From contig CASDSU010000028.1 of the NCBI GenBank assembly GCA_949283575.1, forward strand, positions 192,849-256,848: a stretch of 64,000 nt of DNA. Reading direction: 5' to 3'. Source of the DNA: an uncultured Eubacteriales bacterium. Lineage in GTDB: Bacteria; Bacillota; Clostridia; TANB77; UBA1234. The notes under the pieces are model-generated. The model was not told where the DNA came from. It was given only the letters and a program-made list of their open reading frames with translations, and did not search any database. Each line of letters starts with the position of its first letter. The first letter of the stretch is position 1. The translations under genes were made by a program, and so were the position numbers. Of the stretch, positions 1 to 8,881 are shown in pieces.

Positions 1-1792
1 CATCTGCATTATCTTGTTTAGACCCTGTATTCTTGTCTCCTTTACCGCCACCAGATATTTTCAAAATACCATACATCGCCGCACCAGTAGCTGCAAGATC
101 TGCCATTGTATTAGCAGAAGATTTAATTCCGAATATATTTCTTAAGATTTTTTCACCTTGGAATAAGAATAATACTGAAATTATCATAAATAGCCATGTT
201 GCACCTTGCGATTTTACATATGACTGAATTCCTGTTCCAACAATAATTACATATACAACTGCATGGAATATTTGTACAACTACATTTACTATATATTCTT
301 TGAACCATATACCAAATGACTGTGCTTTTTTATCACCAACTTTGTCAATTACATATGTCATTGCCACCAGTGGAAAAATTGTTATTAAAAAAGCAAGCAT
401 AAAAGCTCTTTTATAGTACATAAATAGTAAAACTATCATTTGTCCTAACAATATAAAATAAACTCCAACTAATGCGATTTTCTTTTGATATTGAGCTTGA
501 ATTCTTGTCTGTAACATAGAATCGCTTATACTTTCAATTGTCATTTTTTCATCTTGTATAATATCCTCTTCAAGCATAGCGTCAACAAAAAACTCTGTAC
601 CAAAAGTTTTCATTGCTTCATTAATCGTCATACTGCCATCTATTAATTGTGGAACATATCCATTCTCATCCATTGTTGCACCATTAAACAAATATGAATA
701 CATTGCCGTTACAGCAACATTGTTTAGCTGAACAACATATTTCAAAACAAATGGAAACATCGTTAACATCATTACGCCAACAACCCACGAAACCAATACA
801 TCTTTATATTTTGCTTTCTTTTCAGCTGTACTATTTAGTAGAACTTGAATACCAACAACTATCAAAGTTATTATATATACAATTATCGCTATCTTATAAA
901 AAACCTTATACCATGGAACTACTACACCTGACATTACTGCCTTAATATCTTTAGACCCCGGTGTTATTCCATTCCAATAATCAATATTTACTTTTCCAAC
1001 TCCATTAAAAACCAATCTGTCTATTGTTACAACTTCGCCAACACTCGCTGTAACCACATACAGAACACCATCTCCTAAAGGTAACAATAACTCTACTGTG
1101 ATTTCTTCTACAAGTCTAGCAACTTCATCAAAAGTATCTACAATAAGATTCCAAATTGTTGAAAGCCATCCTGGATTATCTTCCGTTATGACTTCAACTC
1201 TTGTCGAAATCTCATCTCCAATTTCTCCTACAGGCTGAGTAACTGTATGTTCAACCCCATTACTATCAGTGTATGTATATTGAACCATTATAGTCTGTCC
1301 AGGAGTAATGTCACCAGTATAGTAAAATATAAATCCTTGCGAACTATCATAGTATATAGCCGAAGTATTAGCGACCGTTTTAATATTTCCAGCTGCATCT
1401 TGAACAACAAAGGACATATTTTTAACTGTTCCGCTATATTGTCTACCATCGTCTGAATAATATGTAAAAGTTGGAGTTTGATTGATTCTGCCATTTTCAC
1501 AACTATCCGGAAAACTCATCTCTACATGCCAATTATAAGTTTGATTAGTACCATTTACCTCTTCACTGTATGTACCTGATGTGATTATCGCAGATTGAGC
1601 ATCATCTGTTGACACCAAAAGTACTGACTTTTTAGTAACAAGTGTGGTATCTCCTCCACGATCATTATGAGTTTCTTCTGTATATAAACTTACTCCAGCA
1701 TTAACTATCGGTGAGAAGCACATGACAAAAACAAGCACCAAAGCAACAACTGACATTATTTTTTTATTAAGAATCTCTTTTGATTTTTTCAT
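1..1792 (-). CDS. TrbL/VirB6-like T4SS channel protein (partial, C-terminus off window)
   Basis: The open frame starts at ATG 1790-1792 behind a GGGGG-rich Shine-Dalgarno site and runs off the left edge (597 codons seen). Residues 1-32 form a signal peptide ending near VNAG. A long extracellular domain of about 260 residues follows. Next come hydrophobic segments near residues 297-318 and 333-350, then a multi-span block near 435-550. This topology matches the TrbL/VirB6 inner-membrane channel of type IV secretion systems. It is a paralogue of the next gene: both share the IVVGI...KAK...LV.W segment followed by a hydrophobic helix ending L.P.V..Y. It lies last in view in an operon with VirB4-like and VirB3-like genes. 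The family is inferred from topology and context; the exact subfamily is unsure. Confidence 0.7.
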   Translation of the reverse strand, partial: MKKSKEILNKKIMSVVALVLVFVMCFSPIVNAGVSLYTEETHNDRGGDTTLVTKKSVLLVSTDDAQSAIITSGTYSEEVNGTNQTYNWHVEMSFPDSCENGRINQTPTFTYYSDDGRQYSGTVKNMSFVVQDAAGNIKTVANTSAIYYDSSQGFIFYYTGDITPGQTIMVQYTYTDSNGVEHTVTQPVGEIGDEISTRVEVITEDNPGWLSTIWNLIVDTFDEVARLVEEITVELLLPLGDGVLYVVTASVGEVVTIDRLVFNGVGKVNIDYWNGITPGSKDIKAVMSGVVVPWYKVFYKIAIIVYIITLIVVGIQVLLNSTAEKKAKYKDVLVSWVVGVMMLTMFPFVLKYVVQLNNVAVTAMYSYLFNGATMDENGYVPQLIDGSMTINEAMKTFGTEFFVDAMLEEDIIQDEKMTIESISDSMLQTRIQAQYQKKIALVGVYFILLGQMIVLLFMYYKRAFMLAFLITIFPLVAMTYVIDKVGDKKAQSFGIWFKEYIVNVVVQIFHAVVYVIIVGTGIQSYVKSQGATWLFMIISVLFLFQGEKILRNIFGIKSSANTMADLAATGAAMYGILKISGGGKGDKNTGSKQDNAD

Positions 1793-1827
1793 ATGCTTCC
1801 CCCCTTTCATTTTCTATTGATTTACAA

Positions 1828-3130
1828 TTAGCCTCCGCCCATCATTGATGAAATTGCATTAGCACCTTGACCGATTTTTCGAGCACCTGATTTAATTCCG
1901 CCTGCCGCACCTTTTGATACATCATCAGGACTAGATATAGTCTCAGTAGCAGCTGCATTTATAATTGCAAGCAACATTTTTTCTCCAGCAAACACAAAAT
2001 TTACTGCACAAATCATTAAGAACCAATTTATTTTATTAACTCCTCCATCTACTAACATACTGTTTATTTGTGTCATAATTACACCCGAAACTACTGCATA
2101 TATACAAGCATGAACCGATTGTAAAAATACGTTAACAAAAAATTCTTTAGACCATGATGAAAGTGCTGACTGTTTTCCTGTACTTATTGTTCCTACAATA
2201 TATTCAATTAATGTTATTGGAAAGATTGCTATCAAGAATGCAATCATTAAATAACGTTTATAATATACAAAAACAAATATTATAAGTTGCCACAACATCA
2301 TATACCACAAAATTACATAGATAAGTCTGGCTGTTACACCTGCAAGCGATCTCATTATTCTCATCATATCGCCCTTATTTTTATAATCTTCTAATCTATT
2401 TATATAAGCCGATGTTGCTTCTTCACTACCTAAGGTTAATACATATGTACCTCTTGTTACATATTCGGGACTACGTAGTTCTACATTTTGTTTTCTTAAA
2501 TCAGAAACTTCACCAATATAATTACCAACTAGAACATTCTCTCCACCATACATATTTTCCATTAACCTAATTATTACTTCGTTTAAATCGAAGGCATACC
2601 TCATTACAATTGGGAATAAATAAAATATAGCTATTCCTATAGTCCATTTTACTAATAATTCTTGTGCCTTTGCCTTTTGTCCAGCGCCGTCCAAGCATCG
2701 TCATAATTCCGACAACAATCAAAGCCATCAAATATGTAACTATTACTATTTTCCCTAACAAATCGTACCACGCATTTACAGCCTTTGTGATAAATTCACT
2801 AGCTGGAGCTGGACTAGGATTTTCACCGTTTGCAAAGAAATTAGCATTTAAAGCATCTACTCTGTTATATATAATTTTCTGAACAGTTACTTCCTCTTTA
2901 AGTAAGAAAGTTAAATATTCCATAAGAAAATCACCGACAGCCAAACACATTTCACTAACAGTCATTTCAAATGGATTATCTGTCTGAAGCGCTTTTAATT
3001 GTTCCTTTGTATATTGAGCAGTTCCTATATTAGTAGTATTTGAAGCCATAACTGGATTAGAAAAAGAAAGGACTGTAATAAACGTTATAAATATAGTAAT
3101 TGCGTATGCTAAAATTTTATTTTTCTTCAT
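1828..3130 (-). CDS. TrbL/VirB6-like T4SS channel protein, read through a CGGC four-base codon
   Basis: Two overlapping frames encode one protein. The first starts at ATG 3128-3130 with a signal peptide (MKKNKILAYAITIF...) and reaches IVVGIMTMLG. The second starts GAGQKAKAQELLVKW and carries the remaining membrane spans to the stop at 1828. The paralogue at 1-1792 has the two segments joined as IVVGIQVLL...KAKYKDVLVSW, so a +1 shift is needed. The shift point is an in-frame CGG at 2689-2687. Reading CGGC as one glycine codon gives MLGGAGQKAK and a 433-residue protein. It precedes the paralogue by 35 nt and follows virB4. In triplet reading the product is a 187-residue truncated protein. The alternatives are a pseudogene or a sequence error. 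Confidence 0.7.
2686..2689 (-). other. Candidate CGGC quadruplet codon (Gly) in the trbL-like gene
   Basis: The minus-strand reading is ATG CTT GGA CGGC GCT GGA CAA AAG. CGG is in phase with the upstream frame, and adding the next base restores the downstream frame. It is the only one of five such sites with C rather than A as fourth base. Confidence 0.6.
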
Positions 3131-3257
3131 TTAATACACTCCTTTCTTCTCCATATTTAATTTATCATAGATAAGAGATAAGAAATAATTGCTATCACCT
3201 GTCATCACTTACATGCATACACATATTATTTCTTATCTTTTATCTTTAGTTCATTTT

Positions 3258-5234
3258 TTAAGAATTCATGTCTGCAATTTTATTTACGTTTGTTTCTATG
3301 AATTGGAACTCTCTTTGTGTTGGTCTAATTTCCAAAATTGCTGTTTCATTTCCAACTTTTAAAAGTCCCTCACCACGTGTAGCCGTAAGAAGATACGTCG
3401 CTTCACCTTCTGAAAGTTTGAATACTTCTTTTAAATATTCAATCTCTGATTTATCTTGTGCAAGGAATAATTTTGTATCTGAAGATGTAAGAACGGCTTG
3501 TGCTTCTTTACTCTCATAAAAGTCTTGGAACTTTTGTGAGATAACCGCTAGAGAAACGTTTCTCTTTCTGGCACGTCTTGCCATTGTGTTTAAGAAGTCT
3601 ACGGCTTCAGGGTATGGAAGTAACATCCATGCCTCGTCGACAAGTACTCTCTTCTTTCTAGCTTTTGTTTTATCTTCTGAATTCTTTTTAACATATTTCT
3701 CCCAAATCCATGAAAGCAGGATTTGTTGCGCAAGTGGTCTTGCAAATCTTTCTTCAAGTTGAGATATATCTAGGTTAATGAATGGTGCACCATCCAATAA
3801 CTCGAATGTAGATTGTCCATCAAAGTATGCCATCTGTCCATCAAATTCACGAGTATATTGTCTCATAACTTTAATCAAGTAACTAAAGTGGAATTGATAA
3901 TCAATATTATCATTTTCTTCAGATTTTCTAAGAAGTCTTCTATACCATGAACCAATTGTAGGAAGTTCTTTTTTCTTTCTTGTAAGTCTTGTTCCAAAAG
4001 AAACATCATCATCTGCATATATACTATTTGGATTATTGTTGATTCCGTAAGCTTGATACTCTTCACCAACAGTTTCAGCTATAATCTGTTTTGTGATTTC
4101 ATTAACTTCTTCTGATCTTGTACTACCTCTGGCCATTGTAACTAAAACGTTTGTAACGTCCTCAACTTTATTTTCAACGTTTAATACTGTTCTTTCTTTA
4201 CCTGTAATCTCATCTTTTACAATCTCAGGCTCGATATCGAAAATATTAATGATTGTTTGTGAGCTTGGGCTTATAACAACATTAATTCCACCTAAGCTCT
4301 CAGCAACAACACCATACTCACCCTCGGCATCTAGCGCTAGACTTTCAATTCCCATAAGAACTGAAGAACGAGCTGTAATTGTTTTAATTGTAACACCTTT
4401 ACCAGCTCCAGACTTACCAAATATAACCATGTTATAGTTAGTTAGAGATGGATGGAAATTATCATATAATATCGGTAATCCTGTCTGTTTATCAAAACCT
4501 AGAGGAATACCTGTTGAGTGTCCAATTTCTGAACAGATGAATGGAAAAACAGTTCCCATTGAACTTCTGTCAAAAGTATGTTTCTTTGTTATATAGTTTC
4601 TGTTAAATGGAAGATTTGATTTAAAAGCTTCCTCTTGGACAGCCCAAGCAGTCTTGATATTTACAAGTCCTTTTGACATTTCCATTGAAAGCAACTCAGA
4701 CATTTTATCAAGTTCTGCTAAGTCGTATGCAAAAATTGTACATACTACTGAAGCTTCAAACAATTTATTGAAACCAGCAGCTATTTCGTCTCTTATACGT
4801 TCTGCTTCAATACGCTTATCTTCTATAAGTCTTTCTCTGTTAATATCTCCACGTTTTTGAGCAACAATTCTTTCTGATTCAAGTGATACGATGATCTTAT
4901 TCAAGTTATTTTGTGATGTTGCTTCACTTATTGGATTTATAAAAACTGAAGTATTTATGTCTCCGAAGTTATACATTGCCCTTAAGAAATATGGGAATGT
5001 GGCCATTCTAGGAAGACCTGAAACATAATGACTTCTTGCATATCTAGTTATACTAGACATTATCGCGATATGATTTAAATTAGATGTATCAATTCCTGAT
5101 GGTGCAATAAGATCTTTAACTGTTTTCTTGTTTTTGACAATCGCATTATATTTTTCATCATCATTTAAAACACTAAGTGTATTTTCTGAAGTTGCAACTG
5201 CACCAGGAGCTATTTTCTCTTTTTTTCTTGCCAT
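3258..5234 (-). CDS. VirB4/TraE-family secretion ATPase
   Basis: This 658-residue protein has the VirB4 layout: an N-terminal domain with a basic/acidic coiled stretch near residues 120-155, then a P-loop ATPase. Walker A GKSGAGKG lies near residue 269 and Walker B VLVDEAW near 530. The VISQKFQDF and SDTKLFLAQDKSE motifs follow, as in TraC/VirB4 proteins. VirB4 is the ATPase that powers pilus assembly and substrate transfer at the inner face of the membrane. The gene lies 30 nt after the 5265-6578 gene and is followed by the trbL-like pair. A short gap at 3131-3257 holds an AT-rich inverted repeat around the AAGAAATAA and TTATTTCTT arms, a possible processing or attenuation hairpin. VirB4 identity is secure; the transported substrate is unknown. 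Confidence 0.92.
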   Translation of the reverse strand: MARKKEKIAPGAVATSENTLSVLNDDEKYNAIVKNKKTVKDLIAPSGIDTSNLNHIAIMSSITRYARSHYVSGLPRMATFPYFLRAMYNFGDINTSVFINPISEATSQNNLNKIIVSLESERIVAQKRGDINRERLIEDKRIEAERIRDEIAAGFNKLFEASVVCTIFAYDLAELDKMSELLSMEMSKGLVNIKTAWAVQEEAFKSNLPFNRNYITKKHTFDRSSMGTVFPFICSEIGHSTGIPLGFDKQTGLPILYDNFHPSLTNYNMVIFGKSGAGKGVTIKTITARSSVLMGIESLALDAEGEYGVVAESLGGINVVISPSSQTIINIFDIEPEIVKDEITGKERTVLNVENKVEDVTNVLVTMARGSTRSEEVNEITKQIIAETVGEEYQAYGINNNPNSIYADDDVSFGTRLTRKKKELPTIGSWYRRLLRKSEENDNIDYQFHFSYLIKVMRQYTREFDGQMAYFDGQSTFELLDGAPFINLDISQLEERFARPLAQQILLSWIWEKYVKKNSEDKTKARKKRVLVDEAWMLLPYPEAVDFLNTMARRARKRNVSLAVISQKFQDFYESKEAQAVLTSSDTKLFLAQDKSEIEYLKEVFKLSEGEATYLLTATRGEGLLKVGNETAILEIRPTQREFQFIETNVNKIADMNS

Positions 5235-5264
5235 TTTATCTCCTCCTCATAACTTTCTTAAAGT

Positions 5265-6578
5265 TTAAAATGTTTTTATTGGATTCGTTTCATCATCTGT
5301 TGAAAACGCTTCGTTAACTATTTGATTTGTTATAGGTTGTTCTATTGTTGTAGGAGTTGTACTTTCTCCTCCTTCACCTTTTAATTCTATCTTATTTGCC
5401 TGCATCATTGCTTCAGCTTCTTCGACATCTATTACTGGAACTTTCATTTGAGAGTTTAAATCTGTTAATGCCATATCAACAACTGTTGGATCAAATTGAT
5501 CACTATTATCAAGTATTAATTGCATCGCTTGTGATTTAGCATTATCACTTAACTCTTCTTCATATGTAATATCGTTAGCTTTTCTAAGTCTTTCTACAGC
5601 TTTCTTAAGAGCAAGTTCTGCTTCAACAACAGCTTGTTCTCTAACCGCATTGTCAATAGCAATTTGCTTTTTCTCAAGAACATCTTGTGCAGTAGAATAT
5701 AATCTATAAAATCCATTATCAATTGCTTTCTTAATATTAAATACATCTGCATCATCTTTGTTATAAGCAATATATAACATTTCTGCTAATTCATCAGATT
5801 TCATTATTGAGCTTTCAACTCCACATGGTGTAAGTGCACTTGCAATACTTCTACATCTTGTATAAAGTTCTGAATAAGCTAAATCATGAGCTTCTTCTTT
5901 TGTAAAGTTTGTAGCAAGTCCTAATTCTGACGCATAATAAGAAACAACTACGTAATATTTTCTTTGTAGAATATTTCTGTTTAAACTCATTTTTTCAACA
6001 TAGTTTATTATGTCGGCGCCATACTCAAGTAATATTTTTTTCTTTCTTACTTCAAAATCTATTGCTTCTTTCTCTTTTAACGTAAGTTTATTTGCTCTTT
6101 TAGTATTGTAAGCTGCTGTTTCTGCTTTACTATAATCATCACGAAGTAAACCAAGTCTTTCTTTATAAGCTTTTATACTTTCTTCTAGATTTAAAGATCT
6201 TGCTTGAACATATAATTGTATTGGATATTTTAGTGTGTTAAGAAAATTACTAAAACCTTCTTCAACCGCAAGCATCTCAGTTTCAGACATCAGATCATAA
6301 TTTATACCTTGGCACCTAAGCACCATAATAAATTTATTTCCGTTTTCTTGAATGATCATGTCATCCTCGATTCTGTCAAATTCCATAAACTTCATTACAT
6401 CATGTTTATTGAAAGTTGCTTTTGGATTACTTTTACTTAATTCTTTCTGACTATTTTCTTCAAGTCTTGATGCATTACCTTTACTACTAAGCATTATTAA
6501 TACTATTATTCCACCAAGGGCAACAGCAAGAATAATAATCAGTACGGTAATCAGCATATCAATATCACTACCTAACAT
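5265..6578 (-). CDS. Membrane-anchored VirB4-N-like T4SS component
   Basis: This is a 437-residue protein with one N-terminal membrane helix (residues about 8-30) and a cytoplasmic remainder. Residues about 60-125 (MEFDRIEDDMI, then FLNTLKYPIQLYVQARSL) resemble the N-terminal domain of VirB4/TraC proteins. A long charged helical region follows, and a disordered tail rich in Thr, Pro and Gln. It has no P-loop. It sits between the PrgI-like gene and the VirB4 ATPase with short spacing, so it is probably a dedicated partner of the ATPase at the membrane. The domain match is by eye and the function is inferred. Confidence 0.6.
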   Translation of the reverse strand: MLGSDIDMLITVLIIILAVALGGIIVLIMLSSKGNASRLEENSQKELSKSNPKATFNKHDVMKFMEFDRIEDDMIIQENGNKFIMVLRCQGINYDLMSETEMLAVEEGFSNFLNTLKYPIQLYVQARSLNLEESIKAYKERLGLLRDDYSKAETAAYNTKRANKLTLKEKEAIDFEVRKKKILLEYGADIINYVEKMSLNRNILQRKYYVVVSYYASELGLATNFTKEEAHDLAYSELYTRCRSIASALTPCGVESSIMKSDELAEMLYIAYNKDDADVFNIKKAIDNGFYRLYSTAQDVLEKKQIAIDNAVREQAVVEAELALKKAVERLRKANDITYEEELSDNAKSQAMQLILDNSDQFDPTVVDMALTDLNSQMKVPVIDVEEAEAMMQANKIELKGEGGESTTPTTIEQPITNQIVNEAFSTDDETNPIKTF

Positions 6579-6612
6579 ATGTCACATCCTCCTTTTATCA
6601 TCTTTTGTTTAA

Positions 6613-6999
6613 TTATCTTATTGGATTTCCCTCACTCGTTTCTGTAACTTCACCTGTTTTTTCTATATAATCCGTTTCGTCATATAAATATATTCTTCTT
6701 TTTTTTCTAAAAGCCAAGTATTTAGCGATTACATCTTTTATGTACTCTCCACCAGTCTTTTTAAACAAGCTAAAGGCATTTGATTCAGGTATCTTAACTT
6801 GTCCAACAATAAAGCCTATAATTGCACATATAGCAAGCAAAACCCAACCAACAAGAACTGCCCCAAAAGCTGCCGCAAAAGAATAAAAAAATGCACCAAT
6901 TCCAATTCCTATCAAAGTTCCAATAAAACCTTTTGGCGTAAATATCAACAAAATACGAGCATCACCATCAATTTCTCTTGGTATTAAATGTGTTCCCAT
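6613..6999 (-). CDS. PrgI/VirB3-like small membrane protein
   Basis: The chosen start is ATG 6997-6999, because GGAGGTG lies at the right distance upstream; an earlier in-frame start would lack a good site. The 128-residue product starts MGTHLIPREIDGDARIL. It has two adjacent membrane helices (about residues 24-62) and then a basic cytoplasmic tail. This is the size and topology of VirB3/PrgI proteins, which sit directly before VirB4 in Gram-positive T4SS operons, as here. It is the first gene after the promoter at 7044-7072. Confidence 0.7.
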   Translation of the reverse strand: MGTHLIPREIDGDARILLIFTPKGFIGTLIGIGIGAFFYSFAAAFGAVLVGWVLLAICAIIGFIVGQVKIPESNAFSLFKKTGGEYIKDVIAKYLAFRKKRRIYLYDETDYIEKTGEVTETSEGNPIR

Positions 7000-7043
7000 C
7001 GTTAGCACCTCCACTCTTTCATAAGATAAACTCACTTAATATC

Positions 7044-7072
7044 ATTATACCATATAACAACCTTCAAATGTA
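7044..7072 (-). promoter_or_regulatory. Sigma-A-type promoter for the T4SS core operon
   Basis: On the minus strand there is a perfect TATAAT (7044-7049), a weak -35 TACATT (7067-7072) and a 17-nt spacer. It lies about 45 nt upstream of the PrgI-like start codon and just after the bidirectional terminator at 7133-7192, so the core genes form a unit separate from the pilins. Confidence 0.65.
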
Positions 7073-7132
7073 GAAAAATGTAAAATTTTTTCATTTTTTA
7101 ATGAAAATTTAACATATTTGTAAAGAAACAAA

Positions 7133-7192
7133 AAACTGGTATAAACTGAAATAGTTGTAATAATAACCATTTCAATTTATACCAGTTTTTCA
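7133..7192 (-). terminator. Rho-independent terminator after the last pilin-like gene
   Basis: A long stem with arms around CTGGTATAAA and TTTATACCAG is flanked by an A-run and a T-run, so it can act in either direction. It begins right after the stop codon of the gene at 7195. Confidence 0.8.
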
Positions 7193-7194
7193 AA

Positions 7195-7569
7195 TTATTT
7201 TGCCGCATTAGTTGCCGCCTCAATTATGTCTCCCGCCAAACTACTAGCGCTTGTTCCTTCTCCACCTGCAGCAATAGCCGAAATCATATTAGCGATTGCA
7301 GATGCACTTACAATAACAACAATACCAATCGCATAATTAACTACACCTTGTTTAAGGTCTGCTTTTTCATTAGCAGCAGCTAACGTATATTTTGCCCCAA
7401 TATAAATAAGCATTCCCAAAGCAACTGAATATCCACCAAAAGCTACTGCATTTAATATTTTCGGTATCTTCTCAGAAATTTTATCAGCTGAAGATGATGC
7501 GAAAACTGCACTTTGCATCATTGCACACGCCATTAAAATTGTAAGATATACTCTTAAAAACTTTTTCAT
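7195..7569 (-). CDS. VirB2/TrbC-like pilin paralogue 1
   Basis: The start is ATG 7567-7569, with AGAGGTGG correctly spaced; an upstream GTG is in frame but lies inside that site. The 124-residue product has a signal peptide ending near VFA and two hydrophobic helices around a short basic loop with the motif AAANEKADLKQG. VirB2/TrbC pilins have this plan. It is the last of four related genes. A C-terminal Ala/Gly-rich tail distinguishes it from the other three. Confidence 0.7.
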   Translation of the reverse strand: MKKFLRVYLTILMACAMMQSAVFASSSADKISEKIPKILNAVAFGGYSVALGMLIYIGAKYTLAAANEKADLKQGVVNYAIGIVVIVSASAIANMISAIAAGGEGTSASSLAGDIIEAATNAAK

Positions 7570-7659
7570 ACAGGCCACCTCTTTTCTTGTTTAATTTTTA
7601 TTTAAGAAATACTGTATTTTTTCAAATCAAAACACAGCATTTCTAGTTATAATAAAAAA

Positions 7660-7681
7660 GTGTCCCTTTATACGCGGACAC
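7660..7681 (-). terminator. Terminator after pilin-like gene 2
   Basis: On the minus strand a GTGTCC...GGACAC stem with the loop GCGTATAAAG is followed by TTTTTT. It lies 18 nt after the stop of the gene at 7700, so the pilin genes may be transcribed separately or with attenuation. Confidence 0.7.
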
Positions 7682-7699
7682 AATTCGTTTTGTTCATCA

Positions 7700-8035
7700 T
7701 TATGATACAACAACTTCCTCGGCAATAGATGATAATATTCCGAATAATGTTGAAGCAGCAACTACTATAATAGCACCTATTACATAACTAATAGAGCCTT
7801 TCTTAAGATCTGCTTTTTCATTAGCAGAAGCCATCATGTATTTGATACCTATGTATAGCAACATACCAACAGCTATAGCATAACCAAACCATTGTACATA
7901 ACCAAGAACGTTGTTACCCATTTTAGCCAATTTTGTTCCACCCGTTGGCGTTGGAATTGTTGGAGCTGCAAATGCTATAGTACCCATACCTAATACCATT
8001 GCTGTTGTCATTAACAAACTTATAAATTTCTTCAT
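7700..8035 (-). CDS. VirB2/TrbC-like pilin paralogue 2
   Basis: The start MKKFISLL (ATG 8033-8035) is preferred over the in-frame ATG at 8056 because AGGGGGTG lies just before it. The 111-residue product has a signal peptide ending IAFA, then two membrane helices separated by the loop motif YMMASANEKADLKKG shared with its neighbours. The alternative upstream start overlaps the stop codon of the preceding gene (TAATG), which suggests translational coupling. It is probably a pilus subunit of the adjacent T4SS. Confidence 0.7.
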   Translation of the reverse strand: MKKFISLLMTTAMVLGMGTIAFAAPTIPTPTGGTKLAKMGNNVLGYVQWFGYAIAVGMLLYIGIKYMMASANEKADLKKGSISYVIGAIIVVAASTLFGILSSIAEEVVVS

Positions 8036-8055
8036 ATTTTTCACCCCCTTTTTCA

Positions 8056-8397
8056 TTAGTAATCCAATACATTATCTGTAACTTTAAATATATTAATAAT
8101 TGCTGGTCCAATCACAGCAGCACCAAAGCATAGAAAAGTTCCTATAATCCATGGTAGCACTGCCATCTTCGCGTTACTTTTATCAGCAGCAGACGACATA
8201 ACATAAAGTATACCTATATGAATAACTTTACCAACGCAAACACCAGCAGCAACAATTAACAAAATTTGAGTTATTTCTGTCAAAGGACCAACTACTGAAG
8301 AAAAATTAATTTCACCAGCAAAAACTACTTTACTAAGGCACATAGATATAAACATTGCATTAACTATAATATTTGTCAAAATATTTTTTTTCTTCAT
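8056..8397 (-). CDS. VirB2/TrbC-like pilin paralogue 3 (divergent)
   Basis: The start is ATG 8395-8397, after AGGGGGGATT. The 113-residue product has a signal peptide, two helices and a degenerate loop YVMSSAADKSNAK in place of ASANEKADLK. It is the most divergent of the four, so it could be a minor pilin or an accessory subunit. Its own consensus promoter lies at 8437-8465. Confidence 0.65.
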   Translation of the reverse strand: MKKKNILTNIIVNAMFISMCLSKVVFAGEINFSSVVGPLTEITQILLIVAAGVCVGKVIHIGILYVMSSAADKSNAKMAVLPWIIGTFLCFGAAVIGPAIINIFKVTDNVLDY

Positions 8398-8436
8398 ACC
8401 AATCCCCCCTGACACCTATAAATGTACCCTACTTCA

Positions 8437-8465
8437 ATTATAATACATATTTTTTCTATTTTCAA
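8437..8465 (-). promoter_or_regulatory. Promoter of pilin paralogue 3
   Basis: On the minus strand TTGAAA (8460-8465), a 17-nt spacer and TATAAT (8437-8442) lie about 40 nt upstream of the start codon at 8397. Confidence 0.75.
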
Positions 8466-8478
8466 CAATATTTTGATT

Positions 8479-8841
8479 TTACAACGAAGCTCCAACTTCT
8501 GCCGCAATACTAATAATAATATTAAATAGTGTTGTTGCTCCCAAAAGCACAATTGCACCAATTACATATTTTATTGAAGCGTTTTTAACATCTGCTTTTT
8601 CATTAGCAGAAGCCATCATATACTTGATTCCAACAAATATAAGCATTCCAAAAGATACAGCAAGGCACACCGCATATACCATTCCTAAAACTTGTTCTGT
8701 CATTGAAAACATTTTAGGATTATCTATATCCGGAGATATTGGATCAGTGATTATCCCTCCTGTAGCATTCACGACTGTCAACGTTGTGAAAACTAACACA
8801 AACGTCATAATTACACTTATTATTTTCTTTACATTTTTCAT
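8479..8841 (-). CDS. VirB2/TrbC-like pilin paralogue 4
   Basis: This 120-residue protein starts at ATG 8839-8841 after GAGGAGGG. A signal peptide ends near VNA; two membrane helices flank the loop YMMASANEKADVKNASIKY. It is very similar to paralogue 2. It lies only 40 nt after the 3' end of the unusual tRNA-Gly gene with no terminator between them, so the two are probably on one transcript. Confidence 0.7.
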   Translation of the reverse strand: MKNVKKIISVIMTFVLVFTTLTVVNATGGIITDPISPDIDNPKMFSMTEQVLGMVYAVCLAVSFGMLIFVGIKYMMASANEKADVKNASIKYVIGAIVLLGATTLFNIIISIAAEVGASL

Positions 8842-8881
8842 AACAATCCCTCCTCGTATACATCTTTTTTCGCATTAATTT

